Source: Salvelinus alpinus
Taxonomy: Eukaryota; Chordata; Actinopteri; Salmoniformes; Salmonidae
DNA: 64,000 bases
Direction of reading: 5' to 3'
NCBI RefSeq assembly: GCF_045679555.1
Contig: NC_092096.1
Coordinates: forward strand, 12,665,593 to 12,729,592
Shown: piece after piece, positions 53,301-64,000 of the stretch
Layout of the letters: each line of letters opens with the position of its first letter
Numbering within the stretch: position 1 is the stretch's first letter
Program-made: the position numbers and the translations under genes
Notes under the pieces: generated by a model
Told to the model about the DNA's origin: nothing
Seen by the model: the letters and a program-made list of their open reading frames with translations, nothing else
Databases searched by the model: none

Positions 53301-53925
53301 ATCGACATGGTAGGCTACACCCCAGTAACTAGCTAGTCATTTCACCTCGGTTACACTGACATGGTAGGCCACACCCCAGTAACTAGCTAGTCATTTCACA
53401 TCGGTTACACCGACATGGTAGGCTACACCCCAGTAACTAGCTAGTCATTTCACATCGGTTACACCGACATGGTAGGCTACACCCCAGTAACTAGCTAGTC
53501 ATTTCACCTCGGTTACACCGACATGGTAGGCTACACCCCAGTAACTAGCTAGTCATTTCACATCGGTTACATCGACATGGTAGGCTACACCCCAGTAACT
53601 AGCTAGTCATTTCACCTCGGTTACACCGACATGGTAGGCTACACCCCAATAACTAGCTAGTCATTTCACATCGGTTACACCGACATGGTAGGCTACACCC
53701 CAGTAACTAGCTAGTCATTTCACATCGGTTACACCGACATGGTAGGCTACACCCCAGTAACTAGCTAGTCATTTCACATCGGTTACACCGACATGGTAGG
53801 CTACACCCCAGTAACTAGCTAGTCATTTCACATCGGTTACACCGACATGGTAGGCCACACCCCAGTAACTAGCTAGTCATTTCACATCAGTTACACCGAC
53901 ATGGTAGGCTACAGCCCAGTAAGCA
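53265..53925. repeat. Minisatellite, 54-bp unit, about 12 copies, made of SINE end plus flank
   Basis: Unit ACCCCAGTAACTAGCTAGTC then ATTTCACATCGGTTACACCG and ACATGGTAGGCTAC. The first 38 bp are the SINE end and the rest is its flank. Palindrome ACTAGCTAGT in each unit. Confidence 0.96.
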
Positions 53926-53997
53926 CGGGTCTTTTTTATGTGCTGTCCGGGACCGCAGTCTTTGTTGTGTTTTACAAAATGGTAGACCTATCACATA

Positions 53998-54285
53998 CAT
54001 CGCCTTCAGAAAGCATTCAGACCTCTTGACTTTTTCCACATGGTTAGGTTACAGACTTATTCTAAAATTGATTAAATTGTTGGTTCCCCCCCCCCCCCCT
54101 CATCAATCTATACACAATACCCCATAATGACAAAGCAAAAACAGTTTTGGAAAGTTTTGCTAATTTATATTTAAAAACTATTTAAAAAAAAAACGGAAAT
54201 ATCACATTTACATAAGTATTCAGACCCTTTACTCTGTACTGTCAGTACTTTGTTGAGGCACCTTTGGCAGCGATTACAGCCGGTG
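53998..54285 (+). mobile_element. Tc1-like terminal fragment
   Basis: TTCAGAAAGCATTCAGACCT, TTATTCTAAAATTGATTAAA, a poly-C run (about 14) and CCCCATAATGACAAAGCAAA: the 5' end of the same family as 7719-8956. Joined at about 54285 to a SINE tail. Confidence 0.85.
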
Positions 54286-54347
54286 TAGGCAGTCATTGTA
54301 AATAAGAATTTGTTCTTAACTGACTTGCCTAGTTAAATTTAAAAAAC
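54286..54347 (+). mobile_element. SINE tail fragment
   Basis: GTAGGCAGTCATTGTAAATA then TTTGTTCTTAACTGACTTGC; the complement matches the tail at 37150-37220. Confidence 0.75.
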
Positions 54348-54647
54348 TAGATATAAAACAAATAACTTCCAGGCCGACTGTAATTTGCATTGGTCTCCTA
54401 CAGCAAACTAGGCAAGGAGACGGGGAAGGTGAGGAAGTGAGTCAGAGACCTTTCAGACAGCAGATATAATGACTACAGCAACCCAAAGAAACCGTTTGTC
54501 TCCAAGGAAGCAGAACCACAGCTCAACTCGCTGCCAAATTGATGGTTTAACACATTCATGAATCTGTGGATCTGTTGGCAGATGGTCAGGCTGTGGGCCT
54601 CCAACTCTCACGTCTGATTATTTTACTGTACATGCAGCAGCTGGAGT

Positions 54648-54880
54648 CAGCAGGGTCAGCTCAGGTCAACGTCCAAGCTTCCTACAGCGATGTTTAACCC
54701 CCTACAACAATCTGATCCAATCCCCAGGGTCAGCTCAGGTCAACGTCCAAGCTTCCTACAGCGATGTTTAACCCCCTACAACAATCTGATCCAATCCCCA
54801 GGGTCAGCTCAGGTCAACGTCCAAGCTTCCTACAGCGATGTTTAACCCCCTACAACAATCTGATCCAATCCCCTTGAACC
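54648..54880. repeat. Tandem repeat, 75-bp unit, 3 copies
   Basis: Unit CAGGGTCAGCTCAGGTCAAC then GTCCAAGCTTCCTACAGCGA and TGATCCAATCCCC. Copies nearly identical. Confidence 0.96.
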
Positions 54881-55185
54881 GTTTCCTTACCATATCTCTT
54901 CCTCCTCAGATGGATATTGCTTATGGCTCTGTTCCTCATGTAACAAGTGATGAAATGGAAGACATAGAAGCGTATGGAAAAGCAGGACATGAAAGCTTCA
55001 TTTCCAGTCAGGATTGATCTTCATTTCCCTGCCCATTAGACCTATACACTGTACAGTACCAAGGCACAGCCTCTCTCTCATATGCTACTATTAGATCTGA
55101 TCAATAAAACACACTTAGCATCCATTCTCTATGGAGGTCATTATTGACTGACTGCACCTTGAAGTAGAAGGGCTGTAAACGGAAA

Positions 55186-56990
55186 CCTCCCATTACATCA
55201 TGAGGGCCTGTCAACCTGACATTACTACCTCCCAATACATCATGAGGGCCTGTCAACCTGACATTACTACCTCCCATTACATCATGAGGGCCTGTCAACC
55301 TGACATTACTACCTCCCATTACATCATGAGGGCCTGTCAACCTGACATTACTACCTCCCAATACATCATGAGGGCCTGTCAACCTGACATTACTACCTCC
55401 CATTACATCATGAGGGCCTGTCAACCTGACATTAATACCTCCCATTACATCATGAGGGCCTGTCAACCTGACATTAATACCTCCCATTACATCATGAGGG
55501 CCTGTCAACCTGACATTAATACCTCCCATTACATCATGAGGGCCTGTCAACCTGACATTAATACCTCCCATTACATCATGAGGGCCTGTCAACCTGACAT
55601 TAAAACCTCCCATTACATCATGAGGGCCTGTCAACCTGACATTACTACCTCCCATTACATCATGAGGGCCTGTCAACCTGACATTACTACCTCCCATTAC
55701 ATCATGAGGGCCTGTCAACCTGACATTAAAACCTCCCATTACATCATGAGGGCCTGTCAACCTGACATTAAAACCTCCCATTACATCATGAGGGCCTGTC
55801 AACCTGACATTAAAACCTCCCATTACAACATGAGTGCCTGTCAACCTGACATTAATACCTCCCATTACAACATGAGGGCCTGTCAACCTGACATTAATAC
55901 CTCCCATTACAACATGAGGGCCTGTCAACCTGACATTAATACCTCCCATTACATCATGAGGGCCTGTCAACCTGACATTAATACCTCCCATTACATCATG
56001 AGGGCCTGTCAACCTGACATTAATACCTCCCATTACATCATGAGGGCCTGTCAATCTGACATTAATACCTCCCATTACATCATGAGGGCCTGTCAACCTG
56101 ACATTAATACCTCCCATTACATCATGAGGGCCTGTCAACCTGACATTAATACCTCCCATTACATCATGAGGGCCTGTCAACCTGACATTACTACCTCCCA
56201 TTACATCATGAGGGCCTGTCAACCTGACATTACTACCTCCCATTACATCATGAGGGCCTGTCAACCTGACATTAAAACCTCCCATTACATCATGAGGGCC
56301 TGTCAACCTGACATTACTACCTCCCATTACATCATGAGGGCCTGTCAACCTGACATTAAAACCTCCCATTACATCATGAGGGCCTGTCAACCTGACATTA
56401 AAACCTCCCATTACATCATGAGGGCCTGTCAACCTGACATTAAAACCTCCCATTACAACATGAGTGCCTGTCAACCTGACATTAATACCTCCCATTACAA
56501 CATGAGGGCCTGTCAACCTGACATTAATACCTCCCATTACAACATGAGGGCCTGTCAACCTGACATTAATACCTCCCATTACATCATGAGGGCCTGTCAA
56601 CCTGACATTAATACCTCCCATTACATCATGAGGGCCTGTCAACCTGACATTAATACCTCCCATTACATCATGAGGGCCTGTCAATCTGACATTAATACCT
56701 CCCATTACATCATGAGGGCCTGTCAACCTGACATTAATACCTCCCATTACATCATGAGGGCCTGTCAACCTGACATTAATACCTCCCATTACATCATGAG
56801 GGCCTGTCAACCTGACATTACTACCTCCCATTACATCATGAGAGCCTGTCAACCTGACATTAATACCTCCCATTACATCATGTGGGCCTGTCAACCTGAC
56901 ATTAATACCTCCCATTACATCATGAGGGCCTGTCAACCTGACATTAATACCTCCCATTACATCATGAGGGCCTGTCAACCTAATATTATT
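55186..56990. repeat. Minisatellite, 42-bp unit, about 43 copies, with a 630-bp higher-order block
   Basis: Unit CTCCCATTACATCATGAGGG then CCTGTCAACCTGACATTAAT and AC. Marker variants TGAGTGCCTG (55831 and 56461) and TCAATCTGAC (56051 and 56681) recur 630 bp apart, i.e. 15 units. Hairpin TGTCA-ACC-TGACA per unit. Frames of about 600 codons on both strands are artefacts. Confidence 0.98.
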
Positions 56991-57206
56991 TAGGCTATTT
57001 CTTTCCATTTAAATCCCTTGGTCTGTGAATCTTCCTGAAATAGCAGCTAGCTCTAACAGGAAGCCTCCTGGCTGCAACACCTCCTGCATCACTTCACACC
57101 TCTTGGGTTCAAGTGTTGTTTGAAATCTTAAGATTGTTTTCCCTTTAAAAAGGAACGATTCACCCATTTTGAATGTTAAATCTCTGAGCTACGTTCTATC
57201 TATTCC

Positions 57207-57260
57207 AGGGGTCATAAGTAGTGCACTATATAGGAGATATATGGGGCCATTTGGGATGCA
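57207..57260. mobile_element. Palindromic short element, half copy
   Basis: AGTAGTGCACTATATAGGAG then GGGGCCATTTGGGATGC. Confidence 0.6.
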
Positions 57261-57548
57261 GCCCCTTTCCAGCATAGCCTCGCTCGCCTCTGCAGCCTGG
57301 ATCCATCTAAAGGTATTATTTTAATGCATTTCCTAGCATGCTTCCTGGCATCCAATCGCAGCGCAGGAGGCAAGGAAATTAACATACAGAGGGGGTGTAA
57401 GAATAGCTTCACTCAGGGGCTGTTAGTGATATCAATGTAAAGACTGTATGGATGGATTCAGATGGAGAATTTAAGGTCGATGTAGGGCTCTGGTCAAAAG
57501 TAGCACTACAAGCCCTTAACCAACAATGCTTTAAGAAGTTAAGAAAAA

Positions 57549-58807
57549 TAAACTCAGCAAAAAAAGAAGTGTCCCTTTTTCAGGACCCTGTCTTTCAAAG
57601 ATAATTCGTACAAATCCAAATAACTTCACAGATCTTCATTATGCTTGTTCAATGAACCATAAACAATTAATGAACATGCACCTGTGGAACGGTCGTTAAG
57701 ACACTAACAGCTTACAGACGGTAGGCAATTAAGGTCACAGTTATGAAAACTTAGGACACTAAAGAGGCCTTTCTACTGACTCTGAAAAACAACAAAGATG
57801 CCCATAGTCCCTGCTCATCTGCGTGAACGTTCCTTAGGCATGCTGCAAGGAGGCATGAGGACTGCAGATGTGGCCATATCCGTAATGTGAGACGCCTAAG
57901 ACAGCGCTACAGGGAGACAGGACGGACAGCTGATCGTTCTCGCAGTGGCAGACCACGTGTAACAACACCTGCACAGGATTGGTACATCCGAACATCACAC
58001 CTGCGGGACAGGTACAGGTGGCAACAACAACTGCCCGAGTTACACCAGGAACGCACAATCCCTCCATCAGTGCTCAGACTGTCTGCATTAGGCTGAGAGA
58101 GGCTGGACTGAGGGCTTGTAGGCCTTTTGTAAGGCAGGTCCTCACCAGACATCACCGGCAACAACGTCACTTATGGGCACAAACCCACCATTGCTGGACC
58201 AGCATCATCGGACTGAGCTTGTTGTCATTGCAGGCAATCTCAACGCTGTGCGTTACAGGGAAGACATCCTCCTCCTCATTTGGTACCCTTCCTGCAGGCT
58301 CATCCTGACATGACCCTCCAGCATGACAATGCCACCAGCCATACTGCTCGTTCTGAGCGTGATTTCCTGCAAGACAGGAATGTCAGTGTTCTGCCATGGC
58401 CAGCGAAGAGCCCGGATCTCAATCCCATTCAGTACGTCTGGGACCTGTTTGATTGGAGGATGAGGCAGAAATGTCCGGGAACTTGCAGGTGCCTTGGTGG
58501 AAGTGTGGGGTAACATCTCACAGCAAGAACTGGCAAATCTGGTGCAGTCCATGAGGAGGAGATGCACTGCAGTACTTAATGCAGCTGGTGGCCACACCAG
58601 ATACTGACTGTTACTTTTGATTTTGACCCCACCTTTGTTCAGGGACACATTATTCCATTTCTGTTAGTCACATGTCTGTGGAACTTGTTCAGTTTACGTC
58701 TCAGTTGTTGAATCTTGTTATGTTCATACAAATATTTACACATGTTAAGTTTGCTGAAAATAAACGCAGTTGACAGTGAGAGGACGTTTCTTTTTTTGCT
58801 GAGTTTA
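57549..58807 (+). mobile_element. Nearly full-length Tc1-like transposon with TA duplication
   Basis: TA at 57549-57550 and 58806-58807; termini AACTCAGCAAAAAAAGAAGT and, at the right, TTTCTTTTTTTGCTGAGTT are inverted repeats. The transposase is on the plus strand: RQRYRETGRTADRSRSGRPR near 57900-57960, HDNATSHTARSERDFLQ near 58310-58375 and KSPDLNPIQYVWDLFDW near 58400-58460. Several frame shifts, and Gln replaces the expected last acidic residue (NPIQ), so inactive. Confidence 0.92.
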
Positions 58808-58875
58808 AGTGTTAGGTAAACATTTTTAAATAAAAGTAACAAATAATTCAACAGCATCAGTAAAATAACAATAGC

Positions 58876-59538
58876 GAGGCTATATACAGGGGGTACCGGT
58901 ACAGAGTCAATGTGGAGGCTATGTACAGGGGGTACCGGTACAGAGTCAATGTGGAGGCTATATACAGGGGGTACCGGTACAGAGTCAATGTGGAGGCTAT
59001 ATACAGGGGGTACCGGTACAGAGTCAATGTGGAGGCTATATACAGGGGGTACCGGTACAGAGTCAATGTGGAGGCTATATACAGGGGGTACCGGTACAGA
59101 GTCAATGTGGAGGCTATATACAGGTGGTACCAGTACAGAGTCAATGTGGAGGCTATATACAGGGGGTACCGGTACAGAGTCAATGTGGAGGCTATATACA
59201 GGGGGTACCGGTACAGAGTCAATGTGGAGGCTATATACAGGGGGTACCAGTACAGAGTCAATGTGGAGGCTATATACAGGGGGTACCGGTACAGAGTCAA
59301 TGTGGAGGCTATATACAGGGGGTACCGGTACAGAGTCAATGTGGAGGCTATATACAGGGGGTACCGGTACAGAGTCAATGTGGAGGCTATATACAGGTGG
59401 TACCAGTACAGAGTCAATGTGGAGGCTATATACAGGGGGTACCGGTACAGAGTCAATGTGGAGGCTATATACAGGGGGTACCGGTACAGAGTCAATGTGG
59501 AGGCTATATACAGGGGGTACCGGTACAGAGTCAATGTG
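58876..59538. repeat. Minisatellite, 39-bp unit, about 17 copies, in a LINE 3' UTR
   Basis: Unit AGGCTATATACAGGGGGTAC then CGGTACAGAGTCAATGTGG. Perfect palindrome GTACCGGTAC; in three units CGG is CAG (GTACCAGTAC). A single unit is seen in the other copy of this LINE at about 19885-19910. Confidence 0.97.
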
Positions 59539-59799
59539 GGGGGGGCACTGGTTAGTCGAGGTAATATGTACATGTAGGTAGAGGTAAAGTGACTATGCGT
59601 AGATAATAAACAGAGAGTAAGAGCAGTGTAAAAGAGGGGTCTGGGTAGCCATTTGATTAGCTGTTCAGGAGTCTTATGGCTTGGGGGTAGAAGCTGTAAA
59701 GAAACCTTTTGGACCTAGACACCTGGAATAGGGTGCCATTTGGTGCAAAGCCTCATCTCTGCAGTGCTAGCCTGCCTCAACTGACACTTTCTGCTTACC

Positions 59800-61056
59800 A
59801 TCAACACTTAGATAGTATCCTGATACTCTTGGTTGGTCATCAACACTTAGACAGTATCCTGATACTCTTGGTTGGTCATCAACACTTAGATAGTATCCTG
59901 ATACTCTTGGTTGGTCATCAACACTTAGATAGTATCCTGATACTCTTGGTTGGTCATCAACACTTAGATAGTATCCTGATACTCTTGGTTGGTCATCAAC
60001 ACTTAGATAGTATCCTGATACTCTTGGTTGGTCATCAACACTTAGATAGTATCCTGATACTCTTGGTTGGTCATCAACACTTAGATAGTATCCTGATACT
60101 CTTGGTTGGTCATCAACACTTAGATAGTATCCTGATACTCTTGGTTGGTCATCAACACTTAGATAGTATCCTGATACTCTTGGTTGGTCATCAACACTTA
60201 GATCGTATCCTGATACTCTTGGTTGGTCATCAACACTTAGATAGTATCCTGATACTCTTGGTTGGTCATCAACACTTAGATAGTATCCTGATACTCTTGG
60301 TTGGTCATCAACACTTAGATAGTATCCTGATACTCTTGGTTGGTCATCAACACTTAGATCGTATCCTGATACTCTTGGTTGGTCATCAACACTTAGATAG
60401 TATCCTGATACTCTTGGTTGGTCATCAACACTTAGATAGTATCCTGATACTCTTGGTTGGTCATCAACACTTAGATCGTATCCTGATACTCTTGGTTGGT
60501 CATCAACACTTAGATAGTATCCTGATACTCTTGGTTGGTCATCAACACTTAGATAGTATCCTGATACTCTTGGTTGGTCATCAACACTTAGATCGTATCC
60601 TGATACTCTTGGTTGGTCATCAACACTTAGATAGTATCCTGATACTCTTGGTTGGTCATCAACACTTAGATAGTATCCTGATACTCTTGGTTGGTCATCA
60701 ACACTTAGATAGTATCCTGATACTCTTGGTTGGTCATCAACACTTAGATAGTATCCTGATACTCTTGGTTGGTCATCAACACTTAGATAGTATCCTGATA
60801 CTCTTGGTTGGTCATCAACACTTAGATCGTATCCTGATACTCTTGGTTGGTCATCAACACTTAGATCGTATCCTGATACTCTTGGTTGGTCATCAACACT
60901 TAGATAGTATCCTGATACTCTTGGTTGGTCATCAACACTTAGATCGTATCCTGATACTCTTGGTTGGTCATCAACACTTAGATAGTATCCTGATACTCTT
61001 GGTTGGTCATCAACACTTAGATCGTATCCTGATACTCTTGGTTGGTCATCAACACT
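59800..61056. repeat. Minisatellite, 39-bp unit, about 32 copies
   Basis: Unit TTGGTCATCAACACTTAGAT then AGTATCCTGATACTCTTGG. Hairpin AGTATC-CT-GATACT. The only frequent variant, GATCGT for GATAGT, stands at 60201, 60357, 60474, 60591, 60825, 60864, 60942 and 61020. Copies are otherwise almost identical. Confidence 0.98.
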
Positions 61057-61249
61057 GTCTTGGTATGGTTCTGTTAAGTTGTCATATCAACAGGTTGTCC
61101 AATAAACATGACACTATAATTAGGCTAGGTCCCTCTGCTTGGGGCTGTGCCCAGATAGTACAGCAGAGGACCAGGGGCTGGGGCCAGATAGCAGGGCCCA
61201 GAACCTCTAATTGCCAGGCAAAATAACCCATTATTCAGACTTACTGGTC

Positions 61250-61353
61250 AGCCTGATCCTGGATCTGTTTGTGCAGTCTTGCCAGGCCAACCCTATGTTA
61301 ATTTCAACCATAAGAGTTGGCAAGACATCACCAACAGATCCAGGAACAAGGTT
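61250..61353. mobile_element. Short inverted-repeat element
   Basis: AGCCTGATCCTGGATCTGTT at the left and AACAGATCCAGGAACAAGGT at the right are imperfect complements, about 104 bp apart. MITE-like. Confidence 0.55.
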
Positions 61354-61960
61354 AACTGCCACCTGCATGGAAAAATACACTAAAATAGGCCTAGAGCATC
61401 CACCTCCAATCCTGATCCATAACGCTTAACATTGGGGGATGTGAAACATGCAGGTGAAGCTATTAGCAGCACAGAAGCGTACCCCTCTCATGTGAGCTGG
61501 GCTAGATGACGATCCTTTGACCTAGACTTACATCATTACAAATCTCTGGCTGGCTGCTAAGGCCTTTCCACTGACCATGCCTGATCTGCAATACGTCACA
61601 TGGTTGTGTGTAATGTGTGTGTGTGAGAACTAGGCCTATGTGTAAGGAAGAGGGAAAGCAGTTCGATGTGATCTGTTATATTTCACCATGACCTACCTAC
61701 CCATCGTTCAACTGATCTATCCACTTACCAAGTCTACAGTGGGCCTTCCTACCAGACCTTCCAGATTAGTGGGCAGACAAAGGTGGGTGATGGTAGCAGC
61801 AGTAGGATGTCAGTGAAACTGGATCACTGGGGGCTGTTTCCTATTCATTAGGACACACGTTTTGCAACAGAAAAACATGCATTTCAAACTCAGGGAGTCC
61901 TTCCCAATTTCTATACATTTTCTCCAGTTTGGTGCCTAATGAATATGACCCAGGAGAAGA
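61354..61960. other. RAB21 intron 1 stretch
   Basis: Non-repetitive sequence. No exon recognised. Confidence 0.4.
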
Positions 61961-61965
61961 GGACA

Positions 61966-63668
61966 GCCCGGGCATGGCTGCCTCCCCCAGGGCATGGCTG
62001 CCTCCCCCAGGGCATGGCTGCCTCCCCCAGGGCATGGCTGCCTCCCCCAGGGCATGGCTGCCTCTCCCAGGACAGCCCAGGGCATGGCTGCCTCCCCCAG
62101 GACATGGCTGCCTCCCCCAGGGCATGGCTGCCTCCCCCAGGGCATGGCTGCCTCCCCCAGGCCATGGCTGCCTCCCCCAGGCCATGGCTGCCTCTCCCAG
62201 GACAGCCCAGGGATTGGCTGCCTCCCCCAGGTCATGGCTGCCTCCCCCCAGGACATGGCTGCCTCCCCCCAGGACATGGCTGCCTCTCCCCAGGACATGG
62301 CTGCCTCTCCCCAGGACATGGCTGCCTCTCCCCAGGACATGGCTGCCTCTCCCCAGGACATGGCTGCCTCTCCCCAGGACATGGCTGCCTCTCCCCAGGA
62401 CATGGCTGCCTCTCCCCAGGACATGGCTGCCTCTCCCCAGGACATGGCTGCCTCTCCCCAGGACATGGCTGCCTCTCCCCAGGACATGGCTGCCTCTCCC
62501 CAGGACATGGCTGCCTCCCCCTGGACATGGCTGCCTCCCCCTGGACATGGCTGCCTCCCCCAGGGCATGGCTGCCTCCCCCAGGACAGCCCAGGGCATGG
62601 CTGCCTCCCCCAGGACAGCCCGGGCATGGCTGCCTCCCCCAGGACATGGCTGCCTCCCCCAGGACAGCCCAGGGCATGGCTGCCTCCCCCAGGACATGGC
62701 TGCCTCCCCCAGGACAGCCCGGGCATGGCTGCCTCCCCCAGGACATGGCTGCCTCCCCCAGGACAGCCCAGGGCATGGCTGCCTCCCCCAGGACATGGCT
62801 GCCTCCCCCAGGACATGGCTGCCTCCCCCAGGACAGCCCAGGGCATGGCTGCCTCCCCCAGGACAGCCCGGGCATGGCTGCCTCCCCCAGGGCATGGCTG
62901 CCTCTCCCAGGACAGCCCAGGGCATGGCTGCCTCCCCCAGGACAGCCCAGGGCATGGCTGCCTCCCCCAGGACATGGCTGCCTCCCCCAGGACAGCCCGG
63001 GCATGGCTGCCTCCCCCAGGACATGGCTGCCTCCCCCAGGACATGGCTGCCTCCCCCAGGACAGCCCGGGCATGGCTGCCTCCCCCAGGACATGGCTGCC
63101 TCCCCCAGGACAGCCCAGGGCATGGCTGCCTCCCCCAGGGCATGGCTGCCTCCCCCAGGACAGCCCAGGGCATGGCTGCCTCCGACCCAGGGCATGGCTG
63201 CCTCCGACCCAGGACATGGCTGCCTCCGACCCAGGACATGGCTGCCTCCGACCCAGGACATGGCTGCCTCCGACCCAGGACATGGCTGCCTCCGACCCAG
63301 GACATGGCTGCCTCCGACCCAGGACATGGCTGCCTCCGACCCAGGACATGGCTGCCTCCGACCCAGGACATGGCTGCCTCCGACCCAGGACATGGCTGCC
63401 TCCCCCAGGACAGCCCAGGGCATAGCTCCCTCCCCCGGGCCATGGCTGCCTCCCCCGGGCCATGGCTGCCTCCCCCGGGCCATGGCTGCCTCCCCCGGGC
63501 CATGGCTGCCTCCCCCAGGACAGCCCAGGGCATGGCTGCCTCCCCCGGGCCATGGCTGCCTCCCCCGGGCCATGGCTGCCTCCCCCGGGCCATGGCTGCC
63601 TCCCCCGGGCCATGGCTGCCTCCCCCAGGACAGCCCAGGGCATGGCTGCCTCTCCCAGGACAGCCCAG
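61966..63668. repeat. C-rich minisatellite, 20-22-bp units, about 80 copies in four subfamilies
   Basis: Base unit CATGGCTGCCTCCCCCAGGG. Subarrays: 21-bp CTCTCCCCAGGA type (about 62270-62510), 22-bp TCCGACCCAGGA type (about 63180-63400), CCGGGC type (63430-63630), and mixed units with an extra ACAGCCCAGGG (62570-63180). Nine or so frames of 450-620 codons on both strands are artefacts. The RAB21 transcript strand is G-rich. Confidence 0.97.
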
Positions 63669-64000
63669 CTCACATGAGAGGGGTATACATGGCAGTTAGG
63701 CCTCATTTGCATGTGAATGATTGGAATCTCTTGAAAGGAACAATATTCCGAAACAGCTCAATTCAGCTGTATTGCAAATGGGGGGAAAAGTATAAATATG
63801 GGTATTATATAAAAGTGACCTAATAAGAATATTCTCTCAAAACAACACACATGAGATCCTTATAGATTCATTGTTAACTGGCCATTTCAATGACTTCCCA
63901 GGGACACACAACAAAAGGATGATTGTTATGCGTGTTTGGGTTTTGTAACACTCCAGAAGATCCAGTCCAGCATGTAGCCTACTAGACCAGAGAAACACAG
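63669..64000. other. RAB21 intron 1, right edge
   Basis: AT-rich. No RAB21 exon 1 (P-loop exon) recognised. Confidence 0.4.

Larger units (their letters stand above)
57509..59720 (-). mobile_element. LINE 3' end, interrupted by a Tc1 element and by an array
   Basis: Left part ACAAGCCCTTAACCAACAAT (57509-57548), right part AAAAGTAACAAATAATTCAA to GACCTAGACA (58808-59720) with TTGATTAGCTGTTCAGGAGT and TGGCTTGGGGGTAGAAGCTG. The Tc1 element at 57549-58807 splits it at a TA, and a 39-bp array expands in its 3' UTR. Confidence 0.8.

Noticed and set aside
55101-57008. Frames of about 600-635 codons on both strands with 14-residue repeats
   Set aside because: By-product of the 42-bp array (42 = 14 codons).
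59709-61226. 505-codon frame with 13-residue HQHLD repeats
   Set aside because: 39-bp units give 13 codons. The start falls in LINE and palindromic-element debris, so not a gene.
61841-63823. Several frames of 450-620 codons, proline/glycine-rich, resembling collagen-like repeats
   Set aside because: They arise on both strands from the C-rich 20-22-bp array; there are no GXY triplets, signal peptide or conserved domain.
47663-64000. RAB21 exon 1 (P-loop exon)
   Set aside because: I looked for a GKTSL and ITTLQ-donor coding stretch on the minus strand and found none; it is probably beyond the right edge.

Overview
This is eukaryotic DNA from a salmonid fish (salmon, trout or char group). The evidence is two spliced vertebrate genes with GT-AG introns, plus the typical salmonid repeat fauna: several Tc1-like transposons including a Sleeping Beauty-family relic, tRNA-derived SINEs, LINE 3' ends, and short palindromic elements with the 'tatagtgcacta' signature. 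There is no sign of operons, CRISPR arrays or prokaryotic genes.

Three genes are supported, all on the minus strand. RAB21 exons 2-7 lie at 47662-41980; its first coding exon was not found, so intron 1 probably runs past the right edge (at least 16.3 kb). A single-exon gene for a secreted C1q-domain protein lies at 32200-31562. TBC1D15 exons 1-5 lie at 18956-13359, and the rest of that gene is beyond the left edge. RAB21 followed by TBC1D15 in the same orientation matches the vertebrate (human 12q21) gene order; the C1q gene between them is an addition to that order. RAB21 is an early-endosomal GTPase. TBC1D15 is a Rab GAP (for Rab7) of late endosomes and mitochondria.

By region: 1-13.36 kb is TBC1D15 intron 5, filled with minisatellites, a Tc1-like element, a LINE tail and a SINE. 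13.36-18.96 kb holds TBC1D15 exons 5-1. 19-31.5 kb is intergenic, with a degenerate LINE, 51-bp arrays and a 3.3-kb 33-bp array. 31.5-32.3 kb is the C1q gene. 32.7-37.05 kb is a set of nested DNA transposons. 37.1-41.3 kb holds further arrays and the probable RAB21 3' UTR. 41.98-47.66 kb holds RAB21 exons 7-2. 47.66-64 kb is RAB21 intron 1, with eight large arrays.

The outstanding property is minisatellite content. About thirty arrays with units of roughly 17-76 bp occupy, by my hand estimate, 24-25 kb (near 39%) of the window. Several visibly grew from an identifiable seed: a palindromic element, a SINE end, a LINE 3' UTR, or the exon 5/donor junction of TBC1D15. Many units have a short perfect palindrome or hairpin at their core. 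The long reading frames in these arrays (up to about 1100 codons) are by-products of unit lengths divisible by three and are not annotated as genes.
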